A stretch of DNA of 64,000 nucleotides from Nitrosomonas sp. (lineage in GTDB: Bacteria > Pseudomonadota > Gammaproteobacteria > Burkholderiales > Nitrosomonadaceae), in contig NZ_JAIEMO010000003.1 in NCBI RefSeq assembly GCF_019752095.1, positions 248,001 to 312,000 of the forward strand, written 5' to 3'. Every line of letters starts with the position of its first letter. Positions within the stretch are counted from its first letter, which is position 1. Under the pieces are notes generated by a model. The model saw only the letters and a program-made list of their open reading frames with translations. It was not told the origin of the DNA and did no database searches. The translations under genes were made by a program, and so were the position numbers. Shown piece after piece: positions 7,703 to 17,038 of the stretch.

Positions 7703-7911
7703 ACTCTCGCTCCTTTATTTACCGTCAATTTCACGACTTGGGTTGAGCAAAATTACCACTTAAAGGACTGTCCGAATTTGCGAGGCCACCTCTGACTGTT
7801 GATGCTAGAGTAGTACAGCAATACAGAAACCAAGTATGAATGTCACACATTCAATAATAAAGATACATATTTATCAATATGTTATTAACAATATTCTAAG
7901 ACGGCGACTAA

Positions 7912-8650
7912 ATGCGAATACTTAAGAAAAGGCGGCATAATTATCGCTGGAAGTGCTACATTCACTTTCACCAATAATGTTCTCGCAGCAGTCTCCACCG
8001 AAACCAACATAGAAGGCACGGACTTGATTTTCTGGTTATCACGCAATCACCTAAATTCGTCCATCCCTATGTACTGGAAAACGCTGACTGGCATATTCAT
8101 TTAAGTTCGGAATGGTCAGGCTCAAAAGCCTATGAATGATCTGAATACTGCGCTATCACAAACTGAAAACTAACTGCTCAAACGCAGTTAAGAAACCGTA
8201 CAGATTAAAAACAAAGCGTTCGATCTTTATTACTCGGCCAAAAACCGAAGAGGACGATTCCCAAAATGGTATTTGCCGCAATCTTTCTGCTTTATGCCGT
8301 TTCTGCCATGTCATACATCACTTATAGCCGCATAACCGACCGAATTGACAACCCCATTGGCTCAACAGCATCAATTGAACAGAAAAAAATCAACATATCG
8401 ACACAGGATAGCGAAACGCCACCTGCAGGCTTAATTTCGGTCTCTCAACCGGTCCCCCTTTGCATTGCTTAGCAAAAATAATCGCTCTCAATGCTATCTG
8501 ATGCGGTCAATTGGTCGCAAAGTTGCCGCTTGCGTTTCCAGCAAGGTAAATTGCATTTGTCATGGTCACAAAGCGCAATGTTTTAACATTGTTCCAGATA
8601 CCTGCAATACCGTAATCAATTATGGATGGTTTGCGACTAATCAGCTTTAA
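7912..8650 (+). pseudogene. Degenerate coding remnant with signal-peptide-like start
   Basis: Several short frames in different phases look like pieces of one or two decayed genes. From the ATG at 7912, removing one A near 7931 would give a plausible signal peptide (MRILKKGGIIIAGSATFTFT then NNVLAAVS). Further on, a coding-like piece (MNDLNTALSQTE) and a 68-codon frame at 8266-8472 with one membrane segment (MVFAAIFLLYAVSAMSYITY) appear, then a Cys-containing frame to 8650. No intact gene can be assembled and I do not recognise the family. Confidence 0.35.
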
Positions 8651-8749
8651 AGGAATTTACACAGCGTTTTATTATTTTAAAAGAAACATCTGAATTAGCC
8701 GTATTAAATGGCTGGACAAGAAAAGGGGGATAAATTAAAAGGAAATTTT

Positions 8750-8995
8750 ATGGATAAGAAAACATTTACTATGGAAGTAGAAACACAAATGAAACAGGCT
8801 TATGCCGAAGGGTTCCGATATTTGGTGACAGTTTATAAAAAATGTCCGATAGGGGATAAAGGCACTTTTGTTTCCTATCATTATAGAATTACTGATGCAA
8901 GCCAGACTATAAATGACTCGCAGTTTCGAGATTTTCTTGTTTTCCAGGATCTTTCGCTACTGATTAAAAAACCCGAATATTTTTTCACCACGTGA
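8750..8995 (+). CDS. Small hypothetical protein, 81 aa
   Basis: I start this frame at the ATG at 8750 because AAAGGAAATTTT precedes it. An earlier ATG at 8708 has no ribosome-binding site. The product (MDKKTFTMEVETQMKQAYAE onward) mixes amphipathic helix with strands (FRYLVTVYKKC, TFVSYHYRIT) and has no signal or membrane segment. A strong terminator follows 30 bp after the stop, supporting a real single-gene unit. I do not recognise the family. Confidence 0.55.
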   Translation: MDKKTFTMEVETQMKQAYAEGFRYLVTVYKKCPIGDKGTFVSYHYRITDASQTINDSQFRDFLVFQDLSLLIKKPEYFFTT

Positions 8996-9025
8996 TTATC
9001 TAATCATTTTATTTCAAACAATAAA

Positions 9026-9050
9026 AAACCCTCTAACAGAGGGTTTAAAT
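9026..9050 (+). terminator. Rho-independent terminator after the 81-aa gene
   Basis: An 8-bp perfect stem AAACCCTC/GAGGGTTT (9026-9033 with 9039-9046) encloses a 5-nt loop, with an A-run on the left and TTT within the right arm. It could act in both directions. Confidence 0.7.
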
Positions 9051-9191
9051 CTCTCCAATAGCAAATCTTGAAAGTAGGCTTCGAGGCTTGGCCAAAGGCC
9101 AAACGTAGGAGTTCTCAAGTTTGCGTAGCTGGTATATTTTTACTAGCCTTTGCCGCTAGACTCCTAAATATTTTAATCTCGGATAATATTT

Positions 9192-9365
9192 ATGGCAGAG
9201 TTTTCAAAACTTAATAATCTTTACTGGCAAATCCGCTATACCCGAATCAAATCTGTTAAGCGTAAATATTACCGTTATATCGCCAAAGAAAAGAAATGCC
9301 TGATCGAGTCAGGCGTTGATGTTGAAGAACTGCGTTTGCTATGCCGTCATTTATCAAATCATTAG
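9192..9365 (+). CDS. Small basic protein, 57 aa
   Basis: The frame from ATG 9192 encodes a basic, Tyr/Lys-rich peptide (NLYWQIRYTRIKSVKRKYYR, then a helix ending EELRLLCRHLSNH). Its composition is protein-like and it ends cleanly at TAG. The ribosome-binding site is weak (GGATAATATTT). It lies directly after the paired-segment region at 9088-9166, which could be its leader. Function is unknown. Confidence 0.42.
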   Translation: MAEFSKLNNLYWQIRYTRIKSVKRKYYRYIAKEKKCLIESGVDVEELRLLCRHLSNH

Positions 9366-9634
9366 AAATGAACGAGCGGAAAACCGTTTAGAAGATTATA
9401 GAAAAACTTTGAAAACATGTTGCTCTTCCTCCGTAACTTAATTCTTATATTTAACATAATACAAATTATCGGCAATATATGATGATTTGATTGTCTATTG
9501 AAATGGTTTTTTGAACCTTAATAAACAATCTTATGAAAGATCCACGGTGAATTGCAAATAAGGATTTAAGCGCGGAAATTGCGTAAAGTCTGCTTAAAGC
9601 AAAAATTTACGCAAATTCAGTTTCTGTGCAAGTG

Positions 9635-10516
9635 TCAAGAATATTCTTTTGTTAATTCAGTCAAATAGTTTTTAAATTCATGTTTAAGTTCGGGATGTTG
9701 TAATGCGAATTCTACTGTTGCCTGCAGGTAACCTGACTTGCTACCACAATCAAAACGCTTGCCTTGAAATTCATAGCCCAACACAGATTCTTCTTTTAAC
9801 AATTTTGCAATGCCATCCGTGAGCTGAATTTCATTACCAGCACCACGTTGGGTTTGTTCCAGAAGCTTAAAAATTCGTGGTGTCAGGATGTAACGCCCAA
9901 CGACAGCAAGATTGGAAGGTGCTTGATCAATCGCTGGTTTTTCTACAATAGCGTTAACTTTAGACAAGTTATCTGAAATCGGTACGCTATCGATAATGCC
10001 GTAGCGGCTAACAGTTTCATGTGGCACCCGTTCTATTCCTAAAACTGAACAATGATTTTGATTATAGATATCGGTCATTTGACTCAGACAGCAGCGCTCA
10101 TTCGCATTGATTAAATCATCAGCCAACAATACCGCAAAAGGTTCATCACCGACTACGGACTGCGCACATAAAACAGCGTGACCTAATCCCAATGCTTCTG
10201 CCTGACGAATATAAACGCAATCAATACGTGCGGGTAAAATATTGCGAACTACATTAAGCATTTCCTTTTTTCTGCCTTCTTCCAACTTGGCTTCTAATTC
10301 AAAGGCTTTGTCAAAATGATCTGGAATTGAACTCTTGTTGCGGCCAATAATAAAAATCAACACATCAATGCCAGCGGCAACAGCCTCTTCTGCGGCGAAT
10401 TGAATCAACGGTTTATCAACGATAGGCAGCATTTCCTTAGGATTTGCTTTAGTTGCCGGTAAAAAACGGGTTCCTAATCCGGCAACAGGAAATACAGCCT
10501 TTCTAATTGCTTTCAT
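9635..10516 (-). CDS. galU: UTP--glucose-1-phosphate uridylyltransferase
   Basis: The 293-residue enzyme (EC 2.7.7.9) makes UDP-glucose from UTP and glucose-1-phosphate for envelope polysaccharide and lipopolysaccharide synthesis. The N-terminal nucleotidyltransferase signature [20 protein letters not shown] (14-33) with the following [19 protein letters not shown] is characteristic. Further family motifs are [15 protein letters not shown] (metal-binding region), VEKPA and [14 protein letters not shown] near the end. Length is normal. It lies 89 bp downstream of galE on the same strand, so the two consecutive UDP-sugar enzymes are probably cotranscribed. Confidence 0.97.
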   Translation of the reverse strand: MKAIRKAVFPVAGLGTRFLPATKANPKEMLPIVDKPLIQFAAEEAVAAGIDVLIFIIGRNKSSIPDHFDKAFELEAKLEEGRKKEMLNVVRNILPARIDCVYIRQAEALGLGHAVLCAQSVVGDEPFAVLLADDLINANERCCLSQMTDIYNQNHCSVLGIERVPHETVSRYGIIDSVPISDNLSKVNAIVEKPAIDQAPSNLAVVGRYILTPRIFKLLEQTQRGAGNEIQLTDGIAKLLKEESVLGYEFQGKRFDCGSKSGYLQATVEFALQHPELKHEFKNYLTELTKEYS

Positions 10517-10605
10517 TCGATATCTCCTTAATATTTCTTAATAGATTAAATCAGAACTGATTTACTGATTGATAAGCCAAATGGTGATGGTGATGCACCC
10601 TAATT

Positions 10606-11637
10606 TCAATAACCATTTGGATTCGTGTTTTGCCAATGCCAGCTATTGGCGCACATTTCATCCAATCCAAGCTTCGCTCGCCAACCAAGCAATTCATAGG
10701 CGCGATCCGGATTCGCATAACAAGAAGCAATATCGCCTGAGCGTCGAGGTGCGATTCGATAAGGAATAGACTTTCCACTTGCTTGTTCATAAGCGCGAAC
10801 AACCTCCAAAACACTGTAGCCTCTGCCGGTACCTAGATTTACGGTCAAACAGTTCGGATATTGACCATTTTGTTGTTCGCTTTGTGTGGCTTCCAATGTT
10901 TCCAATGCCTTGAGATGACCAAGCGCTAAATCAACGACATGGATGTAATCACGCACTCCCGTACCATCGACAGTTGGATAATCGTTGCCCCATACACTTA
11001 GAGTATCTCTGCGGCCGACTGCAACTTGTGCCACAAAAGGCATCAGATTATTTGGTATTCCTTGCGGATCTTCACCGATTAAGCCGCTTGGATGCGCACC
11101 TACTGGATTAAAATAACGCAATATGCCGATTCGAAACGAACGGTCGCTGTGTTGGAAATCACGCAATATATCTTCAATCATCAACTTACTGCGACCATAG
11201 GGGTTGGTGGGAGCGAGAGGATGATCCTCCGTTAACGGTAGCTTAACTGGATCGCCATAAACCGTTGCAGAAGAACTGAATACCAGGGTTTTGACATTAC
11301 ATTCCTGCATCGCTTCCAAAAGTCGCAATGTACCCACAACATTATTATCGTAATATGACAGTGGGTGATCAACAGATTCGCCAACTGCCTTGAGACCAGC
11401 AAAATGTATAACAGCGGTAGCCTTGCTTTGCTTGAGGGCTGCTACCACGGCAGCGCGATCGCGGCAATCGCCGGATATTAATTCGGGTTTTCTGCCGCTG
11501 ATTTGCGTTACACGTGCCAGTGCTTCGGGCTTGCTGTTGCAAAAATTATCAAACACGGTTACATCAAAACCGGCATTTAGCAGTTCAACGCATGTATGCG
11601 ATCCAATATATCCGGCACCACCAGTGACAAGAATCAT
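10606..11637 (-). CDS. galE: UDP-glucose 4-epimerase
   Basis: The 343-residue extended short-chain dehydrogenase (EC 5.1.3.2) interconverts UDP-glucose and UDP-galactose using tightly bound NAD. The N-terminal Rossmann glycine motif is TGGAGYIGSH (5-14). The catalytic Ser/Thr region is FSSSATVYG and the YxxxK pair is in NPYGRSK. Other family blocks are RYFNPVGAHPSGLIGEDP and DGTGVRDYIHVVDLA. Length matches GalE. It is followed by galU, supplying UDP-galactose for surface glycans. Confidence 0.97.
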   Translation of the reverse strand: MILVTGGAGYIGSHTCVELLNAGFDVTVFDNFCNSKPEALARVTQISGRKPELISGDCRDRAAVVAALKQSKATAVIHFAGLKAVGESVDHPLSYYDNNVVGTLRLLEAMQECNVKTLVFSSSATVYGDPVKLPLTEDHPLAPTNPYGRSKLMIEDILRDFQHSDRSFRIGILRYFNPVGAHPSGLIGEDPQGIPNNLMPFVAQVAVGRRDTLSVWGNDYPTVDGTGVRDYIHVVDLALGHLKALETLEATQSEQQNGQYPNCLTVNLGTGRGYSVLEVVRAYEQASGKSIPYRIAPRRSGDIASCYANPDRAYELLGWRAKLGLDEMCANSWHWQNTNPNGY

Positions 11638-11716
11638 GACGATAACCCTCGATAAGAAGTAATCGATTTATTTAGTCGGATTGAGATTCGCCTAAATTTT
11701 CCGGTGCTTCGCTGAA

Positions 11717-12676
11717 CTAACTACAAAAGTGTTGTTTAAAGCTGCTGACAAAATTATCTAATGAACCTGTTGGTAAATGGTTGATGCCGGCTGCGGCTTT
11801 GCGCCCTCCCCCTGTATCAAATTGCAAGCACAATACATCAGCACCACTTGGGTTTGCGAGAGCAGCTCGTACACTTACAGTATAATTTCCGGCATGATTA
11901 GGCGTAATCACCGCATGTGCACGTTGGGGATGTGCGTTTGCCAGTTTATTGGCAAAGATACCGCTGACGCGTCTTGCCCAAGGAGCATCTGGCAATAAAT
12001 ATGCGGCATACCGTTCTTCGGTTGTCAAAGGCTGCAATGAATCTGCTCGACTCGTATCATCCTGATATCCCTCAGAAAGCTTCCTAAAAGCATTCGATTC
12101 AGCGATGAAATCAAATGGATTCGTATAAGGTCTGATTTCTTCGTAAAGTGCAGTGGGATGAAAATGCAGATCAGGTAAATTATCACCATAGCCATTGTAG
12201 TTTAGATACTCACCCAAATGTGCAAGTTGATCTATTTCAGTTTCTGTTAATTTTGCTGTAGCTCCCAGTTGACGAGCTTTTTGCACGAGATTGTCGCCGA
12301 AAGCGGCAGTAATTGCCCACAGATGAAATTTCCCTTTTAGATGCTGATCGACTAGAAGACTAGTACAAGCATCAGCAGATAAATCGATATGTGCAATCAA
12401 GTTAGGATGCTGCGGTATCTCTCCGGCGTGATGATGATCAAAATATTCTATCCTGACACCCGCCTCCAATAATCGCATCAATCCTTTGCGATTACTGTCA
12501 AGAGAAATGTCGAGTACTGTTACCAGATCGCCGGGATTTGCCTCCACTCGATCCAATAGCTTGATATCACGCTTAACTCCAGTTATCAGATTAGCAGTTG
12601 TTGGATCTGCAAGTCTGAGTTGATGTAATGCGCATACGCCATCCGCGTCACCATTAAATACATAAAAACGATTCAT
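11717..12676 (-). CDS. DHH-family phosphoesterase
   Basis: The 319-residue cytosolic protein has the DHH domain metal ligands in order: D10 and D12 (NGDADG), D56 (VLDIS), and D80-H81-H82 (YFDHHHAG). A DHHA1-like C-terminal domain ends in the glycine-rich GGGRKAAAG motif (about 289-297). Family members hydrolyse phosphodiester bonds in short oligonucleotides, c-di-AMP/pGpG or PAP. Lying next to the sulfate-activation genes, a role in clearing 3'-phosphoadenosine 5'-phosphate is conceivable but not shown. It is not RecJ, being too short and lacking the OB fold. Confidence 0.85.
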   Translation of the reverse strand: MNRFYVFNGDADGVCALHQLRLADPTTANLITGVKRDIKLLDRVEANPGDLVTVLDISLDSNRKGLMRLLEAGVRIEYFDHHHAGEIPQHPNLIAHIDLSADACTSLLVDQHLKGKFHLWAITAAFGDNLVQKARQLGATAKLTETEIDQLAHLGEYLNYNGYGDNLPDLHFHPTALYEEIRPYTNPFDFIAESNAFRKLSEGYQDDTSRADSLQPLTTEERYAAYLLPDAPWARRVSGIFANKLANAHPQRAHAVITPNHAGNYTVSVRAALANPSGADVLCLQFDTGGGRKAAAGINHLPTGSLDNFVSSFKQHFCS

Positions 12677-12756
12677 ATGAATAGCTTCCTATATATAACT
12701 ATATGAGAGAAATTAACTTTCATTTTTTTATTCAACGGACAATGACTATTAAAAAA

Positions 12757-14661
12757 TTAACCTAAAGCCCCTATATGCGTCAGGTAGTTGACAATGTCAT
12801 CAACAGCCTGTTCTGGAGTAAGCTTTGTTGTATTAATATGTATTTCCGGATTTTCTGGTGCTTCGTAAGGCGAATCAATTCCGGTAAAGTTTTTCAATTC
12901 ACCTCGACGCATTTTCTTGTACAATCCTTTGGGGTCGCGCTCCTCTGCGACATGAATAGGCGTATCAATAAATACCTCAAAGAATTCACCTTGCTCTACC
13001 AATTCCCTAGCCATCCTACGTTCCGAATGGAAAGGTGAAATAAATGACACCAATACAATCTGACCTGCATCGACCATTAATTTAGCAACTTCAGCGATAC
13101 GACGAATATTTTCAACCCGGTCCGCATCAGTAAAACCAAGATCTTTATTAAGCCCATGGCGCACATTATCTCCATCCAACAGATAAGTATGCTTGCCAAG
13201 AGAATAGAGTTTTTTCTCGACTAAATTAGCAATGGTTGATTTGCCACTGCCGGATAAACCAGTAAACCAAAGAATAAACGGCTTTTGCCTTTTTGTGGCA
13301 GCATGTGCTTGCTTATTGATATTGATCGCCTGCCAGTGGATATTCTGCGACCGGCGCAAGGCAAAATGCAGCATGCCAGCACCAACCGTATTATTAGTTA
13401 AGCGATCAATCAGGATAAAACCACCGATGTCATGATCTTCTTTATAAGGATCGAAAGCGATCAGTTGGTCAGTACTGAGGTTACAAATACCAATTTCATT
13501 GAGTTCCAGCTTGGTGCCAGCGACATGTTCAAGCGTATTAACGTTTACCTTATATTTCAGCACCGAAACATTGGCGGTGGCAGTTTTTGTCCCGATTTTC
13601 ATCAAATACGGCCGACCGGGAAGCATCGATTCATCTACCATCCAGACTATCGTGGCCTCAAATTGATCGGCTACGCCCGGCAAAGTATCCGTGGCGGCTA
13701 AAATATCTCCACGGCTGATATCGATTTCATCGGCCAATGTCAATGTAATCGATTGCCCTGAAACTGCCTGCGTTAAATCGCCATCACTGGTCACAATGCG
13801 AGTTACACGACTCTCTCTGCCAGACGGCAACACACGAACAAGATCACCTGGCCTGACGCTGCCACGTGCAACCATACCCGAGTAACCTCGAAAATCCAGA
13901 TTCGGGCGATTGACCCATTGTACCGGCATGCGGAAAACCCCAGATTCCACATTGATATCCTCGACCTGCAGATTCTCCAGATATCCCATCAATGTTTCAC
14001 CGTGATACCATGGCGTGTTGGCACTCAATGAGGTAATGTTATCGCCTTTGAGGGCTGACATCGGAATGGTTACAATATTACTCAACCCTAATTCTTTTGC
14101 AAATTCACGATATTCTTTATTAATCTGATGAAAAATTTCTTCTGAATAACCCACCATGTCCAGCTTATTGATTGCAAGCACTACATGTTGAATTCCAATT
14201 AATGAAACTAAATAGCTATGACGCCGCGTCTGTGTCAGGACACCTTTGCGTGCATCAATAAGAATTACCGCCACGTCGGCTGTTGAAGCCCCTGTGACCA
14301 TGTTGCGGGTATACTGCTCATGGCCTGGTGTATCTGCGACAATAAACTTGCGCTTATCAGTAGAAAAGAAACGATAGGCCACATCAATAGTTATCCCTTG
14401 CTCACGTTCCGCAGAAAGACCGTCGACCAATAATGCAAAATCTAAGTCACCGGCTTGGGTACCTATCTTTTTGGAATCTGCCTCTAATTGAGCCAATTGA
14501 TCTTCAAACAGCATTTTGGACTCATATAACATCCGCCCAATTAAAGTGCTTTTCCCATCATCAACACTGCCGCAAGTGATAAACCGAAGCATACTTTTGT
14601 TTTCATGCGCTTTTAAATACAGCTCGATATCTTCGGCAATCAAATCAGATACGTGTGCCAT
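12757..14661 (-). CDS. cysNC: Bifunctional sulfate adenylyltransferase GTPase / APS kinase
   Basis: The 634-residue fusion combines CysN (about 1-440), the regulatory GTPase of ATP sulfurylase, with CysC (about 455-634), APS kinase. CysN shows the G1 loop GSVDDGKST (31-39), DTPGHEQYTRNM (G3) and NKLDMVG (G4), followed by two EF-Tu-like beta-barrel domains. CysC shows a P-loop GLSGSGKS (468-475), DGDNVRHGLNKDLGF and a KGLYKKMR segment. With CysD it makes APS and then PAPS from sulfate. The NodQ-like fusion is common in proteobacteria. Its ATG overlaps the cysD stop by one base (TAATG), so translation is coupled. Confidence 0.97.
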   Translation of the reverse strand: MAHVSDLIAEDIELYLKAHENKSMLRFITCGSVDDGKSTLIGRMLYESKMLFEDQLAQLEADSKKIGTQAGDLDFALLVDGLSAEREQGITIDVAYRFFSTDKRKFIVADTPGHEQYTRNMVTGASTADVAVILIDARKGVLTQTRRHSYLVSLIGIQHVVLAINKLDMVGYSEEIFHQINKEYREFAKELGLSNIVTIPMSALKGDNITSLSANTPWYHGETLMGYLENLQVEDINVESGVFRMPVQWVNRPNLDFRGYSGMVARGSVRPGDLVRVLPSGRESRVTRIVTSDGDLTQAVSGQSITLTLADEIDISRGDILAATDTLPGVADQFEATIVWMVDESMLPGRPYLMKIGTKTATANVSVLKYKVNVNTLEHVAGTKLELNEIGICNLSTDQLIAFDPYKEDHDIGGFILIDRLTNNTVGAGMLHFALRRSQNIHWQAININKQAHAATKRQKPFILWFTGLSGSGKSTIANLVEKKLYSLGKHTYLLDGDNVRHGLNKDLGFTDADRVENIRRIAEVAKLMVDAGQIVLVSFISPFHSERRMARELVEQGEFFEVFIDTPIHVAEERDPKGLYKKMRRGELKNFTGIDSPYEAPENPEIHINTTKLTPEQAVDDIVNYLTHIGALG

Positions 14662-15557
14662 TAGAAGTAACCCTCCTGTTTCTTTTTCTCCATCGAACCT
14701 GTGGAATCATGATCGATTAATCGCCCCTGACGCTCAGATGTTCTTGCCAGTAACATTTCTTGAATAATATCCACCAGGGAACTTGCCTCGCTCTCAATCG
14801 CACCGGTTAAAGGATAGCAACCCAGTGTGCGGAAACGAACTTTCTTCATCATCGGAGATTCACCTTCTCGCATCGGAAAACGGTCATCATCAACCATAAT
14901 TAAAGTACCATCACGCTCTACAACAGGTCGTTCTTTAGCATAATACAATGGCACAATAGGAATGTTGTTCAAATGGATATATTGCCAAATATCGAGCTCG
15001 GTCCAATTTGAAAGCGGAAAAACACGAATACTTTCACCCGGATTTTTGCGTGCGTTATACAGCCGCCATAACTCGGGGCGCTGTAACTTGGGATCCCAAC
15101 GATGTTGTGCTGATCGAATGGAAAAAATCCGCTCTTTGGCACGTGATTTTTCCTCATCGCGACGGGCTCCACCGAAAGCAACATCAAAACCATGTTTATC
15201 CAATGCTTGCTTTAAACCCTCAGTTTTCCAGATATCTGTATGAACTGCGGAGCCGTGTGTAAAAGGGTTAATTCCTTTTGTAACCCCTTCGGGGTTAATG
15301 TGAACTATAAGATCAAGTCCTAATTTCTTTGCTATTACATCACGAAATTCAATCATTTCCCTGAATTTCCATGTCGTGTCAACATGTAACAATGGGAAAG
15401 GTAGTTTCGAGGGATAAAATGCTTTTACTGCAAGATGCAACATCACTGCACTATCCTTGCCAATAGAATAGAGCATCACCGGATGCTCGCACTCTGCAAC
15501 CACCTCCCGCATGATATGAATACTCTCCGCTTCAAGGCGTTGTATATGTGTCAACAT
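14661..15557 (-). CDS. cysD: Sulfate adenylyltransferase subunit 2
   Basis: The 298-residue catalytic subunit of ATP sulfurylase (EC 2.7.7.4) carries the PP-loop SIGKDS (31-36) of the PAPS-reductase-like fold, followed by [12 protein letters not shown], the [18 protein letters not shown] block and [10 protein letters not shown]. It works as a heterodimer with the CysN part of the next gene. The start is ATG with GGAAGG upstream. The transcript begins in the 300-bp AT-rich region on its right. No sulfate reductase gene is visible in the window. Confidence 0.97.
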   Translation of the reverse strand: MLTHIQRLEAESIHIMREVVAECEHPVMLYSIGKDSAVMLHLAVKAFYPSKLPFPLLHVDTTWKFREMIEFRDVIAKKLGLDLIVHINPEGVTKGINPFTHGSAVHTDIWKTEGLKQALDKHGFDVAFGGARRDEEKSRAKERIFSIRSAQHRWDPKLQRPELWRLYNARKNPGESIRVFPLSNWTELDIWQYIHLNNIPIVPLYYAKERPVVERDGTLIMVDDDRFPMREGESPMMKKVRFRTLGCYPLTGAIESEASSLVDIIQEMLLARTSERQGRLIDHDSTGSMEKKKQEGYF

Positions 15558-15861
15558 TGTTAATAATTTCCTTCCATAAAAAGTAGTAGCATTAGGATTA
15601 TATTAATATAATTTAGAATTTTTCTTATCTCGAAATAAACCAGTTTATCCCTGTAATTTTGATACTTAGAAGCAATTCTGCTGATTTCCTATTTAACAAA
15701 ATTGTGGATGTGAATCAACTCTTGGCTTTATTATTAAATGATAGCAGGTACTAAAGAATCTAACCTCAAAACTTACTATAGTATTCCTATCGATCTACTT
15801 GTTTATTCAAGTAAGAGACAATCACTTGAATACTCAAACCATATAATACTAAGTTTCAAGA
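15558..15861. other. Intergenic region between cysD and mrpG
   Basis: Very AT-rich DNA. It contains the leader and presumably the promoter of cysD, and the 3' flank of the mrp operon. A TATAAT-like hexamer for the minus strand lies around 15600 but has no convincing -35. I see no gene or strong terminator. Confidence 0.35.
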
Positions 15862-16275
15862 CTAAACAGGTTTGCGGGGTACATGCGTATCTGATGAAGA
15901 AGATTTTTCTTCCGGTGTTTGGGTATCCATTGCGTCATCGTCTGCCCCTTCTTCTCCCTTTGTTGATTTGACCGGCATTTTCGCAAACGAATGCAAATTC
16001 AGATGCAATGCTGCCTTAGCAAGTAAATGTGCACTCACCGGAGCGGTGATAACAAGAAACACCGTAATCAGTATTTCGTGCAGACTGATACCGGCATTAC
16101 GACTGCTGAAAAATAACGCCGATGCGATCAGCAGACTGCCAACTCCCAAAGTCGTGGCTTTGGTCGGTCCATGTAAGCGCATATAAAAGTCCTTAAGTCG
16201 CAAAAGGCCTAAGGAACCAATAAAAGTTAAGGTAGCGCCCGTCAGAATTAGAAAAGATAACAAATATTCCAGCAT
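15862..16275 (-). CDS. mrpG: Mrp antiporter subunit G
   Basis: The 137-residue membrane subunit is MrpG/MnhG: three transmembrane segments with the family motifs GSLGLLRLKDFYMRLHGPTKA and TTLGVGSLLIASALFF. A hydrophilic, acidic/Ser-rich C-terminal tail (about 105-137) is longer than usual. It is the last gene of the mrp operon, starting 3 bp after mrpF. MrpG is a small structural subunit of the Na+(or K+)/H+ antiporter in the inner membrane. Confidence 0.93.
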   Translation of the reverse strand: MLEYLLSFLILTGATLTFIGSLGLLRLKDFYMRLHGPTKATTLGVGSLLIASALFFSSRNAGISLHEILITVFLVITAPVSAHLLAKAALHLNLHSFAKMPVKSTKGEEGADDDAMDTQTPEEKSSSSDTHVPRKPV

Positions 16276-16278
16276 GAT

Positions 16279-16548
16279 TTATTCGATAATATCACCGCGC
16301 AGTAAATACTTGCACAATGCAACAGTACCTATAAAGCCCATCAAAGCAATCAGTAGTGCCGCCTCAAAGAATAGCGCGCTGCCCAGGTGAATACCTAACA
16401 ACATTAACAATGCAATAGTATTTATATATAAAGTATCCAGCGCAAGAATCCGGTCCGGCATGCTGGGGCCGCACATTAAGCGCCAGAAACTCATGGCGAC
16501 AGCCGCTGTTACTAATCCAAGCGCAATTGGAATTACAGAATCTAACAT
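16279..16548 (-). CDS. mrpF: Mrp antiporter subunit F
   Basis: The 89-residue hydrophobic protein has three predicted membrane helices and the family signature MCGPSMPDRILALDTL (about 25-40). MrpF belongs to the membrane core of the multi-subunit Na+/H+ antiporter. It overlaps the end of mrpE by 7 bp and is followed 3 bp later by mrpG, which fits a tightly coupled operon. Confidence 0.93.
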   Translation of the reverse strand: MLDSVIPIALGLVTAAVAMSFWRLMCGPSMPDRILALDTLYINTIALLMLLGIHLGSALFFEAALLIALMGFIGTVALCKYLLRGDIIE

Positions 16549-17033
16549 AGCTCAAAAATCTCCTGTAATGGGCGTTCGTAGCGGCGCTTAATCGTCGCGA
16601 TCAGCGCATCCGGATCAGCTTCATTCAGCGCATGAACCAATAAATATCGACGATCTTCAGATAACCGCGCCGACACTGTTCCTGGTGTCAATGTAATGCT
16701 ATTAGCCAATAAACTAATAGCCAGATCGGATGTTAAGTCTAATGGTAATTCAACAAAAATCGGTTTAAGTCGATCTGGATCGCCAAGAATTAAACGTGCT
16801 ACGGTAAAATTGGCCATTATGATATCGATCAGTAACAATCCAATATACCGCAACAAGGTAAACGGCTTGCGGATAGTCACGGCCTCTGGCCAGAAGCTCA
16901 GGGTCAACAATGGTATCATCCAGCCCAGCAATAGGCCGAGAAAAATCTGTCCGGGTGTTATGCTGTTTACCAGCAATAGCCATAAACATGCCAGTGTGGG
17001 AGATAAAATTGGATGAGGTAGTAGACGAGCCAT
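16542..17033 (-). CDS. mrpE: Mrp antiporter subunit E
   Basis: The 163-residue subunit has N-terminal membrane helices (LACLWLLLVNSITPGQIFLG, and LLRYIGLLLIDIIMANF) and the conserved LANSITLTPGTVSARL and LLVHALNEADPD segments of MrpE/MnhE. It supports assembly and activity of the antiporter. It lies between mrpD (5 bp gap) and mrpF (7 bp overlap). Confidence 0.94.
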   Translation of the reverse strand: MARLLPHPILSPTLACLWLLLVNSITPGQIFLGLLLGWMIPLLTLSFWPEAVTIRKPFTLLRYIGLLLIDIIMANFTVARLILGDPDRLKPIFVELPLDLTSDLAISLLANSITLTPGTVSARLSEDRRYLLVHALNEADPDALIATIKRRYERPLQEIFELC

Positions 17034-17038
17034 GGTTA

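Larger units (their letters stand above)
6525..7774 (-). mobile_element. IS3-family insertion sequence, apparently intact
   Basis: The element of about 1250 bp is bounded by imperfect inverted repeats starting GGACAGT (left end at 6525/6526, right end at 7773/7774), each followed by a TTAAGTGG block. It encodes intact OrfA and OrfB reading leftward. No clear target-site duplication flanks it, so one flank may have rearranged. It belongs to a different IS3 subgroup from the copy at 3147-4418, so the two do not form a composite transposon. Confidence 0.85.
8996..9634. other. Intergenic region with paired segments and a small ORF
   Basis: Besides the terminator at 9026-9050 and the small frame at 9192-9365, it holds a hairpin TTGGCC-AAA-GGCCAA (9088-9102) followed by a 7-bp pairing TAGGAGT/ACTCCTA (9106-9112 with 9160-9166). 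A 9-bp inverted repeat TTGCGTAAA/TTTACGCAA (9579-9587 with 9606-9614) lies just past the galU stop and may end that transcript. Confidence 0.4.

Noticed and set aside
3147-7774. Composite transposon carrying the decarboxylase
   Set aside because: The two flanking IS3 elements have different ends and unrelated transposases, one lacks a target duplication and the other is broken, so they cannot mobilise the segment together.
10551-10814. 87-codon minus-strand frame overlapping galE
   Set aside because: It overlaps the conserved galE C-terminus in another frame and has no recognisable features.
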